64,000 nucleotides of DNA from Amorphophallus konjac (taxonomy: Eukaryota; Streptophyta; Magnoliopsida; Alismatales; Araceae). A program made the position numbers and the translations under genes. The DNA lies in assembly GCA_022559845.1 (NCBI GenBank), contig CM040118.1, forward strand, positions 234,531,224 to 234,595,223. Direction: 5' to 3'. The notes beneath the pieces were generated by a model. The model was not told the DNA's origin. It saw nothing but the letters and a program-made list of their open reading frames with translations, and did no database searches. Positions 34,757 through 46,911 of this stretch are shown piece by piece. How positions within the stretch are numbered: the stretch's first letter is position 1; the number at the start of each line of letters is the position of its first letter.

Positions 34757-36526
34757 TGTTGAATCTTTGTAGTTTTGATGATGACTAACACTATGAATCA
34801 AATTACTGGCATGCACATCTTCTGATTAAATGCTTCTCCAACTTGTTCACTCATTATCTCGTATCTGGTTGTCTTCATTTATATATGGGTTCCATGCCTT
34901 CAGTGCGTTGACGCACTTGGCTGGCTGCGTAGACGCAATTGTGCGTCTTTCGCTTGCTGTTGTGTTCACTGTGTCGACGCTGTCACCTGATGCGTTGACG
35001 CATTGGCTTGTTGCCAAGGGCTTGAGCGTCTCGCCTAAGGAGCTGAGGCGACGCTGCACGATGGAAGCGTCGACGCCTTAAGCGTCTCGCCTAAGGAGCT
35101 GAGGCGACGCTGCACGATGGAAGCGTCGACGCCTTGAGCTTATGACCCAAGGTCTTATGATCAACAACCAAGCAGACGCGTCGACGCTGTCACTAATGCA
35201 TTGACACATTAGTGTGTTTTGTCAAGGGACCTGTTCTCCATTATATCCATTGCGTTAACGCGTTCTTCAGTCCTTTGATAAGTTTTGTGCAATCTGTGTG
35301 AACAAATGTATGACTTGAATATTTCTGAGATTGACTGAATGTTCTCTGAAACCTTACAGGGACTTAAAGATAAATTGGAACTTTATTCCAATCATGTGAG
35401 CACGTGATTTGAGGGAATAATCGTCTAACAAGTGGCTCGGCTCATCTGGAACCATCTTCTTTGCCCGTGTCTCCCACGCCCTCAGTCTCTCGTGAGTCTG
35501 GATATATAGAGGAAGGTTTCTGCCCCTGAAAAGCCGCCGAAGCCACAAGGAAAAGGGTGAGGCCAGAGCGAGAGGAAGAAGAGGAGAAGCCATCCTGATC
35601 CATTCGTTGAGCGTACCTGGAAGAGAGAGAGTGATGAAGGAGAGGATGGCTTTCTGCTACGTTTTGTCTATGCTTCTTTAAGAAGCTACATTATTTCTCC
35701 GTTCGATTATCTTTCAATATTTCTTTATGTCTTCGTTTGTTCGCTCCAAAATTCCGATACTCTGTTTTCGTTCCCTCTAGGTGTAGAGGAAGAGAGGTGA
35801 ATCCTCTGGGTCGCTGTGTGGCATCCCTCTGATTTAGATCAGAGGAAGGGAGGAGTTCTCTGGGGTTTTGTGTTCAGGTAGTGAGAAGGCTACCTGGGTT
35901 CTTCCCTCCGGTTGAGGAGGAAGAGAGACAACGTCTGTGAATTGCAGTGAGGGTGAGTCACTGCTGGGTCCCCTCTTCTCTAAGAGGAAGGGAGAGTTAT
36001 CTCCGGGTCAGGTCTTGAGGTGTGAGACCTGGGTGCAAGCTGTGAGTTCAGCGTTTGTAGGGATTTCGATCCCCAAGCTGTGGATCAGCGTGTTGTTGGC
36101 AGACTGAGTCTGCGGTTCTTTCTTGTGAAAGGGAAGCCTCACTCTACCTTGAGTGAGGGATGGACGTAAGTCTGCAGGTTGCAGACTGAACCATCTAAAC
36201 CTCTTGTTCTCCGTGGTGTGGTTGTGCGCATCTATTTCTTTTATGCTTCTGTCTGGCTTCATGAAGTAAGTGTGATTGTTGATGATCGAAACCTTGGTCT
36301 GACTGCTCGCTTAGTGATTGTGTATATGTGCTGATGAAATTCTGAGTGATATATGTTCTGCGCTTGTGATCTGCTTTATCTTGGTTAAGGTTTCGGATTA
36401 TTTTACATATTGTCAGTCTTCCTAGCCCATCTCATCTTCTATGATTTCCTCGGCTCGATCAAATATTTTTTAAACGGTGATCTATTCATCCCCTCCCCTT
36501 CTAGCTCACCGTCCTCCTGTGTAACA
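34757..36526 (+). repeat. 3' LTR of element F (1770 bp)
   Basis: Same termini as the 5' LTR. Two 56-bp units at 35022-35133 instead of three, and a shorter stretch near 35240-35260. Followed by the AATTT duplication. Confidence 0.94.
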
Positions 36527-36531
36527 AATTT
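36527..36531. repeat. Target site duplication of element F, right copy
   Basis: AATTT, identical to 26205-26209; element B coding resumes after it. Confidence 0.9.
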
Positions 36532-39121
36532 TCCCCGTGACGTTTCAATTGTCTTGAAGAATAGTAGATTACCTTTTCATTCTACATGAGGACACATCCT
36601 AAGCCAATACCAGACGCATCTGTATATACTTCGAATCCACCACATTTCATTTGTAGTGATAGAATAGGAGCTGTAGTAAGATGATTCTTATGCGTTTGAA
36701 AACTCTTTTCACATTCCTCTGACCAGACAAAAGGATTTTCTTTTCTTGTGAGTCTAGTTAAAGGAACTGCAATCTTTGAGAAGTCCCTAATGAATCTCCT
36801 ATAGTAACCAGCTAGACCCAGAACGCTTCTCACTTCTGATACAGTCGTTGGCCGGCTCCAATTTCTGACAGCTTCCACTTTCGAAGGATCCACAGCGATA
36901 CCTTCCTTGGAAATAATGTGGCCTAGGAATGAAACTTCCTTGAGCCAGAATTCACATTTGTTAAGCTTGACATAAAGTTTATGTTCTCTAAGTATTTGCA
37001 AAGTTATCCTCAAATGTTCTTCATGTTCTTCCTTTGTCTTAGAATATATCAAGATGTCATCGATAAAGAAGACGATGAATTGGTCCAGATATGGTTGAAA
37101 AATATTGTTCATTAGTTGCATAAATGCTGCTGGGGCATTAGTTAGCCTGAATGGCATTACCACGAATTCATAATGGCCATAACGACTTCGAAAACTCGAT
37201 TTTAAAATGTCTTCTTCTTTAATTCTAAGCTGATGATATCTTGATCTGAGGTCAACCTTGGAGAAATACTCTGCTCCTGAAAGTTGATCAAAGAGCTCAT
37301 CAATACGCGACAACGGATACTTATTTTTGATTGTAAGTTGATTCAGTCGCCGGTAGTCTATAGATAGCCTGAGAGAACCATCCTTCATCTTGACAAATAG
37401 AACTGGCGCACCCCAAGGGGATGTGCTAGGTCTAATGAAGCCCTTGTCTAGTAGTTCCTACAACTGCCTCTTTAGTTCCTTGAGTTCTGTGGGGGACATC
37501 CTGTAAGGGGCTATAGAAACAGGTGCTGCTCTTGGAATGAGTTCAATAGTGAAGTTCACTTCCCTTTCGGGCGGTGAACTGGGTAATTCGGATGGGAATA
37601 CATCTGGGAACTCATTTGCAATAGGGATGTCTGCTATGATAATTTCCTTGGATTTCGTAACAATGACAGAAGTAAGAAAAGCTTCACATCCTTGCGAAAT
37701 AAGTTTGCAAGCTTGAAGGGAAGATATGATAGTGGGGTGTTTCTTGTATTTGATGCCAAGGAAAGGGAATCTTGGAAGATCGGGTTTTCGGAAGGATATA
37801 ATCCTTTTTCTACAGTTGATATAAGCATCATGATCTAAAGCCAATCTACCCCTAAAATGGCATCATTACCTTTCATGTTAAGGCATACTAAATTTGCGGG
37901 GAGATTATGACCTTCTACTATCACTTCGCTATCAGGATAATAGTCGGTAAGCTTTGTTCCAGAACCTATGGGTGTGGTAATAGCAAGATCTAAATGTAAG
38001 GGAACTGATGCAATTGGTAATGTTTTTGCGAAAGTAGTGGAGATAAAAGAATGAGATGCACCAGTATCAAATAGCACAAATGCAGGTCGAGAATAAATTT
38101 GAAGAGTACCTTCCATAAGCCCACCATCCCTGGGCACTTCCTCTTCTTCTAAAACGGCATTGAGGCGAGCTTGCCTCCTACGTCCTCCACCAGATGACTG
38201 GTCCTTCATAAGGGGGCAATCTAGCATACGATGCTCCCTGCTTCCACAACGTAAACATGCGCCGAGGTGCTTCCAACATTCTTCATCCGAATGGTCGAAT
38301 TTTTCATAAAAAGTATAAGCTGTGGTGACCTGCTCCTCCTCCTTAATCTTCTTATTCTTCTGGGAACTTCCACCATTCCCACTCCTAGATCTTTTCTTAC
38401 TATCACGACTTTTATAGGGCTCCGTGATGCTGAATTTCACCTTCTTATAACGCTGATCATATCGTCGGTTGGACTCTTCTCCTTTGCCTTTCAATTTCTC
38501 AACCTTCTCTGAGGTCCTTTCGCATAAATATGCCCGTTGAACCATCTCCGCATAGGTGCGGATATTTTGGGTCCCGAGCTGCTGAATAAAATCAGGCCGT
38601 AACCCATCCATAAACCGATTAGCCTTCAATAGATCGGTACTGATTAAATGTGGTGCATACGGTGCTAGCCTTGAGAATTGTAGTTCATATTCTGCCACTG
38701 TCATCATTCCTTGTCAGAGAGAGGCGAACTCCAGAGCCTTTCTTTCTTTCACATGCTCAGAGAAATACTTGGCACGGAACAAGGTAAGAAAACCATCCCA
38801 TGTATGAGGTGCATCGGCCGGAGGTGCCGGAACTGACTTCCACCATGTACGGGCATCCTTGTTGAGTTGGAAAGTTGCAAGACGCACCTACTCTTGATCG
38901 GTGCATTGGATGACGTCAAAGATACGGTTCATCGCATCAATCTAGTTCTCTGCTTCATCCGGATTAGAAGAACCATAGAAATGCGGAGGGTTTAAACTCC
39001 AGAAATTGCGATGTAAGTCGCCAGCCCTTGCCCCTGTGCCAGCTTGCGCCATGGTTTGTAATGCCTGAGTAAGGCAAGCAACAGTTTGTTGCATGCCGTT
39101 CCAATCTACACGATGAGCCAT
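36532..39121 (-). pseudogene. Chromovirus gag-pol N-terminal half of element B (gag, protease, RT, start of RNase H)
   Basis: Minus-strand start MAHRVDWNGMQQ at 39121. Gag is broken by a TAG replacing Trp soon after DEAEN (~38943) and by further stops. The frame 38707-37835 has a normal second zinc knuckle ([14 protein letters not shown]) but a degraded first one, then protease FDTGASHS. A phase change follows GVDWL (~37840), and a TAG fits a former Gln codon at 37458. RT in 37388-36582 keeps FIDDIL. RNase H begins YTDASG and is then cut by copia F. Closest relative in the window is element E. Confidence 0.9.
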
Positions 39122-39330
39122 GGTAATAAGAGGGTACCTGAGAGAAATATAATAACTTATTATTTCTCATGAAATTGGAAGAAAATAAATCTTAAAGCTA
39201 ATTAACTATCTTATCCCGGGCTCTACCCAACTCTCACATGGGTATGGAAATTGCTTCCTTATTTTATAGGTAGGGGTCCTTAACCTTAGACTTATCCTAC
39301 GACATGACTCTTCTCCCTAAGTCCTGAGAC

Positions 39331-39350
39331 TTATAATCTAATATCAACTT
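39331..39350 (-). other. Degenerate primer binding site of element B
   Basis: The minus strand after the LTR reads TTGATATTAGATTATAA where E has TTGGTATCAGAACCTTG. The differences are mainly G-to-A and C-to-T transitions, the pattern expected from decay of methylated cytosines. Confidence 0.65.
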
Positions 39351-39353
39351 AAC

Positions 39354-42300
39354 TGTCACGCCCCGAGCCTTTATTACAGCGGAAGACTCGCTCGAGGAAT
39401 GTGAACAGTCGGCATGGTAAGCCTCTTGCAAGCAAGAACGATCAGAGCGCAAGACAATCACACATAATGCAATTGCACAATAATTACTCAACTTCAACTT
39501 TATTTTATTAATAATCAAGTATTCAAGTACAACCACTACTTCAACTTCCATCATACTAGACTCAATAAATAGGAAAATTACATAGACTCAATCTAAACAA
39601 TGTAGACTTTCTTAAGTCTTCACTCTCAATTTGATATGACTTTCATTCGCTCTCGGACCGGCTACTTGTATAACTCGAATCCGAATTCGTATCACTTCCA
39701 TCTCCTGAAAAGATTGGAAATAGGTAATGAGCACACTTGCCCAGTAGGTATCTTCGCATCAACATGATTAGCACTATTAAAGTAATTAACATTTTTGCTC
39801 TAAAGAATTTAGGTAAAAGCATGCGAACGTGATTAATCATGCGAATAACCAAAGTAACAAAGATGATCGTTTAAGATAGAATGAGAGTAAGTATGAACTA
39901 GCAAGAATGTCACAAGAACATGATATGGCCTTTCATGAACAAGAATATATCGGGAATGTACTAGCAAGACCACGTAATCATCATCCAAACATCTTTTGCT
40001 TATGAGCAAGTATTTGACAAATTTCTGTGGAATATCACGTAACAAGCAAGAAAGTCATGTACAAGTATTAATCATGATGTATCATGGATTTTCACTTATT
40101 TATAAAGAAAGTACTCCCAGCGCAATGCGACGCCAGTAGCATCATACCCCATGGTTTATTATAGTATGTTTCTGACAATCAGCCGAGGGGACTAGTATAG
40201 AGCCCTTGAACACAATCAGTGCTCGATCGCATCTTCAAATATAAATCAAGCTATTTCCACGCATGTAATAATAAAGTATGGCCAAGAATGTAATAAATTC
40301 AATAAGCTCATGATAACAATTATCAATGAATGAATGCTTCAATTTAGAATATGAGAGATCAAGAATGACTTATACTATGTTATGCTTATGAAAATAAATC
40401 GGCAGCATAATGGTACATTTCTTTAACTTTCATTCATTATATTAAGTTTCTTGATCGATATGATAAGTCCTAAACCAGTATCAAGCCACCTAGGAACATA
40501 GAATATCAACCCTTGGGTCAAACCTCGGGTTAATGTACTCAAGAACTGTGACGGTCTTGTACTGGGCCGTTACACAATGTGACACTCCAGTATTGGGCCG
40601 TTACAATGATCTGAATCTTGAAACAAGAAATTAGACTCAGTACAACGTGACGGTCATTTATTGGGCCGTTAGATGATCCTGATGGTCCAACATTGATCCG
40701 CTACATCTCCAAAAACTAGAAACCATCGATAGTGTTTTCTAATGATTGGGCTTTCATGGTACAACCAACTCGGCGTCCTAGTGGGAATCCCAGGCTTGCA
40801 GAGAATTACGGAGACCTTGAAACAAGATTTCCTAGTCCATTGGAAGGAGTATCCAATAGAGAGGTCCTCAAGTTCAAGAATATGTTCCTATAGTGCACAA
40901 GTGTAAACTAATGATCATATACCGGAATATATGCCATGTACTTAACGAAAATGACTCTACTGACATAGAGAGAATGTGTAGCAACGTGAAACCAAGATAA
41001 AACTCCATCCCTACATCATTGAAAATTATGATTTAGAATACAAAACTATAGAATTTTGGCACATGAAATTAACATAACTTAAAATAACTTAAGATACCTT
41101 AATCATGTAATCTCTATTATGAATCAGTAACTAAACTTAAAGTCATGATAACATGTCCAAACTTAGCTATCTAAGCTTATTTATAAGTAAACTTAACTGG
41201 TTACCATTCTGCCTCGGGCTGACAGAACACAGGGGTCTGATGGTCTAACAAGAGCGCGTCACAGTACCTGTGACGGTTTATCGAGGGGCCATTACAGTAG
41301 TGTAACACTCCTGTTATGGTGCGTCAGAGACAACAGAGCAATTAAAATACAACAGAGGGTGTGACGGCTTATCGTAAGGCCGTTACAATGTTGTGACGGT
41401 CCTACCCTAATCCGTTAGAGCTTCTGCTAACAGTAATAGATAAAAAGATCTAAGGTTTCAACTTACATCATGTCTGGAAATCATATATAAACTTCCACAT
41501 GATAGAATGAAGGCTAAGCTACTAGTATGCATGGGTTTTCTGTGAATTTGACAAGAAAGTTCCTTTTTAACTTAATTAGGGCTAGGAATTATATGTATGC
41601 ATAACCTACTAAAACATAAAATCCATGATCTATAGTGCATGAAATCAAGTCAAATCAGAGGGCTTTTATCCCTGTCAAGATATTTTTGCCGATCATGAGA
41701 TGACCTACCTTTTAACTGAGCTTTAACTTTCCAATTTATGATTGCAAGACACACCCTAATCTCTCCTTTCCTAGGATTTTTCAGTAACTTCATGTTGCCC
41801 TAGCTCCTCAGCCTCTTGACCTAAGGATGTGAACTTTGGAGGGTAAGAAGATGAAACTAAGGAGGAAAAAAAGTTCTAAATAACCGAACTCTAATTACCT
41901 CGTTTAGACGTCCTAATCTCTTGATCTTCATGGGACTTTCGTTCAGATTCCTGGGTTGCTAAGGTCCGACCAGTAACTTTGGAAGCTTCAATCTCCTTGG
42001 TTGGTTGATTTCCTAGCACGAAATTTGGAGAGCTATTAGTCTATCGTATTATAAACAAAATCTTCTAAAGAACTTACCCTAAATTGTGACTCCTTACCTT
42101 GATTCCACGCAGGCAAATGTAAGGGTCGCGCAGGTTAAAACTAGGTCCTATTTATAGGGTTTTGGCTAGGGTTTGAAGATTAGATCGATTCTAGAGTCCT
42201 TAATTTGTCAGAACGTGATCCCTGAGAGTCCCTAGTATCCTTACATGTTCTCCCAATTAGGTCTCTTGCAGATAGGATCCCAAAGATCTAATCTTTTTGT

Positions 42301-42709
42301 AAGTTCTTCAAGTCACGGAACAGTTAGGGTGTAACGCATCAGGTCTAGTGCGTTACATGGCTGTAGCGGTCGCCCGATAGACTGTTACACAAAACGTGTG
42401 CAGAGTTTCAATTTAATAAAACTCTTTTATTCGTTTATCCTTCTAATTATCTATATAAAAGAGTATTTATCTTTAAAATTCATGGATAGGCTAAATAACC
42501 TTCTAGAATATGGGCCAAACTTAATGGGCTTGGTCCTTTAACCGTCTGAGTCTTAATTGAATAGGCTAGGCTAATTATTTAACACCATTGGGCCTTATAA
42601 CCCATTTATTAGTTCAATAATCCATTTATTAATCTATTTAGCCCTTATAAATTTCAGAAAATTTCATTTATAATCCAAAAATTGTTTATATAAATTCTGG
42701 GGCACTACA
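39354..42709 (-). repeat. 5' LTR of element B (3356 bp)
   Basis: On the plus strand it runs from TGTCACGCCCCGAGCC to GGGGCACTACA. Same internal features as the 3' LTR: TATAAATA (minus) at 42149-42156, hairpin clusters at ~40548-40700, 41260-41420 and 42330-42395, and the acidic reading frame ending at 39643. Confidence 0.95.
42149..42156 (-). promoter_or_regulatory. TATA box of element B 5' LTR
   Basis: The minus strand reads CCCTATAAATAGG, 553 bp from the LTR start, followed by a conserved splice-donor-like AAGGTAAGGAG. Confidence 0.65.
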
Positions 42710-43341
42710 GCTTGGATGCAAAGGGAAGAGCTAGGAGGAAGATGGGAGTGCGAGATCCCTCTCCACCGAAAGGTGAAGTGGTTCCTGCTCAGGGTTCTTA
42801 GCTCTTGCCTTGCTTACCTCGTGTAGTAGGGCTGTTCCAGTTAAAATAGTGGCATGTTTGTGTGACTGATCCCTGTAAGCGGAGGAGTCTCAGGGGGGGT
42901 TACGTCCTTCATCTGGGCTCCTTATAGCACGCGAACTCTTAGTTTCCCATGTCCTCTTGAGCTTCCTGTCATTAAGGGACCCGCAATGGCCGTGATCAAT
43001 AAGCTTCCATCAGTGAGCTCGAGCGATAGGCACTGGCCCAGGAGAGGTCTCTCGAGCAATGAGTGCTTGGTCGGGACAGGGAATAAGGGGCTCCGGGGGA
43101 GCTTTCCCGGTCGAACTGATGCTCGGACATCCAAACCCGAAGGCCACCTAGGAAGCGCTTGTACCGAGTGAGTTTTTGGGCTTTATATTAAGTGGGCCCG
43201 GGGGCTACCACTTCGAGGAGTTGGGCCTCGTTCGGTCTGGTTGGACCTCTTTTGGCCTCTCCGTACGGGCGACGAGATTTCCCCTCTCCAATAATTATAT
43301 TTTAAATCCAAAAAAATTTTAGAAAATTCTCAGGCGTTACA
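42710..43341 (-). repeat. 5' part of element D 5' LTR (other side of element B)
   Basis: On the minus strand it begins TGTAACGCCTGAG at 43341 and runs to the B insertion; joined to 20837-20994 it makes an LTR of ~785 bp after removing the target duplication. The start resembles other Gypsy LTR starts. D's second LTR is not visible, so the 43341 boundary rests on the TG terminus and the context. An alternative is a fragment of another LTR ending here. Confidence 0.55.
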
Positions 43342-45532
43342 CCGCACCTGAAAAGCAAGGGGTGAGCCTCATCCCATTGGCTCAGTAGGGGCCCCGCGGG
43401 TCCCCACCATACTGAAAGCGGTAACAGAAGTGCAGCAATAGAAATAGCAACAGTAAAGGAAAGCAGTAAGAACAACAACAACGAAAGCAACAGTGTAAGA
43501 ACGTTGGTACGACATGACGACGGTGACCAGAACCAGAAGACGTTCAACCAAGGGAAATACCCCTAGACCCTCTACACGACCCCGACCCCATGGTCGGACA
43601 GTTTGTCCTAACCGACGGAACCACAGACAAGGCCACACTGCCAACCACATGATGAACCAACACCCTCAGGAGAATCTCTCGATCCCGATCCAAAAGCAAT
43701 GCACAAACCATGCCCCACACACAGGGCAACACCAGCCCAACAGCCGGAAGACCACGCAAAGCAGAACAGACCAAGCCGCCAGAACAGGAACTACGCCGAA
43801 GAGAAAACCCACACTGAAACCTCTCAGGTGACAGGAGCGCTACCCCACTAACAACGAGATCGGAAGGATCCTCCGACGAATTACACTGTAGCCTCAAATG
43901 TCTCCCTGCTCGCCCTCCGGTGGGAAACAGAGACACGGTACATAGTACCACAGAATAAGGACTAGCCAGGGTCGTGCTCGTCAGCACTCATCTACTGCCC
44001 CCGACCACATGCATACACAAAGATCATCTGCTATAGGTTGGTCCTCTAGCCGATTTTCCCCCCAACCGGACTCAGGCTACAAAGGCAAGGGGCCCTCAGG
44101 GAACCGGCCTATAAACCTCTACATGGGAAAAGCCTCCACCACTCCCAGGTGGGTCGGCATACAACGTGCCCAGGTCAGCTACATCTAGTGGGTAGAGTCA
44201 CCAATGGCAAGGACTCGCCACAACCACAGAAACCACCGGAGTACCACCGACCTGAAAAGACCACCATGAGATGGCTCACTAGCCCGAGAACCGAGGACCA
44301 CTAACCAGAAAGCCAAACCATAACTATCGGTCCACAAAAAGCTAACTAAAGCATGGGGCGGGAACACAAGGACCACGGTCCACGACTCCTACAAGGACTC
44401 CTAGCCGCGATCACATCCCTCACATGGGAACACCCTCCATAGTCACAGGACTCTCGCGGGGACATCCGACATCAGTAGCCCGACACAAGAGTGATTGTCC
44501 ACACTCCACAACAGATAGGGATGACCCACATTACTAATCCGGAACTAGCAGTACAACACACCTTCCGAAAGGCCACTGCTCCTACGGACACCCCGGGACA
44601 CCAAAATGTGGAACACCACACCCCCAGGCTGAGGGAGGACTAGGAGGCCAGGGTGCTTGCCGCCCAAAGGGCTGGGCAGCCAGACCTATGGTAGCCCAAC
44701 AGGGCTAGGCTGCCAAGGCACTGGCCACCCACCCCTGGGCATCCCCTGCACTGGGCGGCCACCCCTTTGGAAACAGTATAAATATTCTATTAGTTATGTG
44801 TCAACGTTCCAACAAAAATACTTGTATGCACCAAAAACCTCGAGTTTCGCGGGGTAATTCTAAGTAATTGCCCTATAGATTTTATAACAGAAAAACTTCA
44901 CGCAAGCAGAACAACCAACCCATGGCCGTCTATAGACGTGGGTGGCCAAACCCAGTCCTGGGCACAACGGCCACCTGTATGGCCGTCTCCTACAGTTTCC
45001 ATGGAAAATCAACGCCCGAGCTTACCCAAAGCTCGATCAGAAGCCCGTTTGCCTCTAGACGAAGGGGAAAACTTGGAGAATCGTCTCCAGACCATTCTAC
45101 CACCGGAAAACCACAAACAATCTAACAACCAAGGCATCAAGTGGCCAAAACCCGTAGCTCATCCCCAAACATGCGTAAATACCCAAAACATGAAGAACAC
45201 CCCCATCTCGACCACACCGGGCATGGAATAGCGGGGAAATCGCGCAGGAGAAACTGGGAACCATCCCTCTATCATTCTACTATCGAAATGCCACATCCAG
45301 ACCACAAATCAAGGGCAAAATCCATCACTCAACCCTGGGCCCAGCATGCTTGAACCCCAAACACGAAATAACCCTCTCTCTCGGCCTCTCCGGGCATGCA
45401 ATCGATGGGAAACGTAGGAGGAGAGCAGGGATCCATCCCCCTAACTTAAACGACGCTTTAAGGTCACCCAAAACCTTGAAACGGCGATCAATCCCATGGT
45501 CGGCTTCTCACGAACGCGAGCACGACCGCTCT
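43342..45532. other. Region H: orphan GC-rich, CpG-palindrome-rich sequence, probably LTR remnant
   Basis: No coherent ORF. It holds short inverted repeats such as GGCCAC/GTGGCC forms and ACGGCCA...TGGCCGT near 44970-44987, G/C-rich GGGCGGCC-like blocks at 44590-44770 and an isolated TATAAATA at 44777-44784. Its layout resembles the LTRs of B and E, but I cannot find a boundary or partner. D lies to the left and E to the right. Confidence 0.4.
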
Positions 45533-46067
45533 TGTAATGCCCGGGAATTTTCTAGAATTTTTTAAAATTAAAAAGAATGTATTAAACATGTAAAAGGCTT
45601 AATGGGCTAATTAAATGAATTAAGTGTTAACTATAGTAATTTGAAGGCCCTATATTTACCAATTAAAGAAGCCCACTTAAATTAGGCCCAAAGACCAAAT
45701 TTCAAGACCTTTAGGCCCAAGCACATTACTAGAAACGTAAGTTGGGCTATTTACAGATTTAAAGTTGGATAAATAGGCTGATTAAAGGGATAAATAGGAG
45801 ATAATTAGAAAATCCAAAAATTTTAGATTTAACCACAAGAACACGGTTTATCGAGCAACTGCGTTCTCACTGAGGCGGTCGAAACATAACCGAGACTATG
45901 TTCCGTGAACGAGAGTTGAAGAGGCATAGAAAAATGGGTTTCTTGGCATCCCAATCCCTATGATTCGAAGCTACCTGGTATGGAACCTAGTGTAGGACTC
46001 TTGGGGATCGATCCTACTCCAAATTAAGACTTCTAATCGATCTAATCCATAAACCCTAGCCAAACTC

Positions 46068-46075
46068 TATAAATA
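46068..46075 (+). promoter_or_regulatory. TATA box of element E LTR
   Basis: TATAAATA, 535 bp from the LTR start. Around 55 bp downstream is CACGGTAAGG, a splice-donor-like sequence at the position equivalent to that in element B. Confidence 0.7.
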
Positions 46076-46806
46076 GGGTCCAAGATCGACCTGCGCGAAC
46101 CCTTGCTTTGGCTCACGTTGTTCCACGGTAAGGCATAGTTATTTTATGTTGGTCCTTTAAACTTTATTATTCCCGTTAGTATTATCTAATTCTCTGTAAA
46201 ATTTCGTACTAGGAGGTCAAGTATCCAAAGAGTTAGGAGGATTAGAAGTCGTTGTTTCTACACAGACTACACTGGAATGGACGCGTTTGGCTGGTGAAGA
46301 TCGGGAGTTTAGGGACCCAAATCAAGGTACTTTTAAGTTCATCCTTTAGAGTTTACTATTCTTCTTTGTATCTTATACCTACCCTCCAAATCTCGTGAAT
46401 TTAGGTCAAGAGGTTAAGGAGATAGAGGGGCGAGAAGTTATTGTTTCTACGCAGGACGCGCAGGAACCAACACCATCTTCCAGTCAGAAATTTGCACTCT
46501 AGGAGTATTCCCAGAGGTAGGGTATCTCATGGATGGCTAAAATAATGTGTTAAGAATAAAATCCCTATAGATTCACAAGATTTCATGCTTCCTACACGTC
46601 ATATTTCATGTTTTACTATCACTGCGTAGTTAAATTATTTCTGCATACATGATTCCTGCCTTAATAGAAAAGATGGTAACTTTGGCTTAAACCATGAAAC
46701 CCAAGCACCTCGACATTCTAAACATGTTCCCATATGATTACCTTTCTATTACCCAAGTTTTTCATGTATTATTTGCCCTCAAAAAGGCCTTGTATGCACC
46801 AATTAG

Positions 46807-46911
46807 CTTCTGCCTGTTGTAGGCAGAAGGCGGTTTCATAGAAACCGCTACTGCCCAGTAGCAGTTCCAAACTAACCGCGACTGTATAATAGCGGTTCCA
46901 GATTGACCACT
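46807..46911 (+). repeat. Consecutive perfect hairpins in element E LTR
   Basis: Three adjoining inverted repeats: CTTCTGCCT (46807-46815) with AGGCAGAAG (46821-46829); GCGGTTTC (46830-46837) with GAAACCGC (46841-46848); and 46841-46853 with 46856-46868 around CC, with one or two mismatches. An AACCGC...GCGGTT pair follows. Another cluster with AGCGGTT/AACCGC arms is at ~47480-47640. Confidence 0.85.

Larger units (their letters stand above)
26210..36526 (+). mobile_element. Element F: Ty1/Copia SIRE-like retrotransposon
   Basis: LTRs 26210-28057 and 34757-36526, both starting TGTTGAATC and ending TGTAACA, with a perfect AATTT target duplication. Primer site at 28060, a gag with a UBN2-type region and a zinc knuckle, and a copia-order pol (protease, integrase, RT, RNase H). 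The gag type, long LTRs and ~1.4-kb spacer after pol with repeated GGGGGAG tracts suggest the SIRE/Maximus lineage. Inserted into the RNase H of element B. Coding region has stops and a phase change. Confidence 0.93.
20995..42709 (-). mobile_element. Element B: decayed Ty3/Gypsy chromovirus interrupted by copia element F
   Basis: On the minus strand: 5' LTR (42709-39354), degenerate primer site, gag-pol (39121 to 24409, interrupted by F at 26210-36531), polypurine tract (24363-24352) and 3' LTR (24351-20995). Flanked by GCTCG (20990-20994) and GCTTG (42710-42714), a 5-bp target duplication with one transition. The LTRs differ at many sites, so it is older than A. Protein and LTR resemble element E. 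Confidence 0.93.

Noticed and set aside
43514..43831. 105-codon Arg/Pro/Thr-rich ORF in region H
   Set aside because: Composition follows the GC-rich DNA; opposite-strand ORFs of similar length exist, and there are no motifs.
44777..44784. TATAAATA in region H as a promoter
   Set aside because: No LTR boundary, primer site or coding region is associated with it, so orientation and role cannot be supported.
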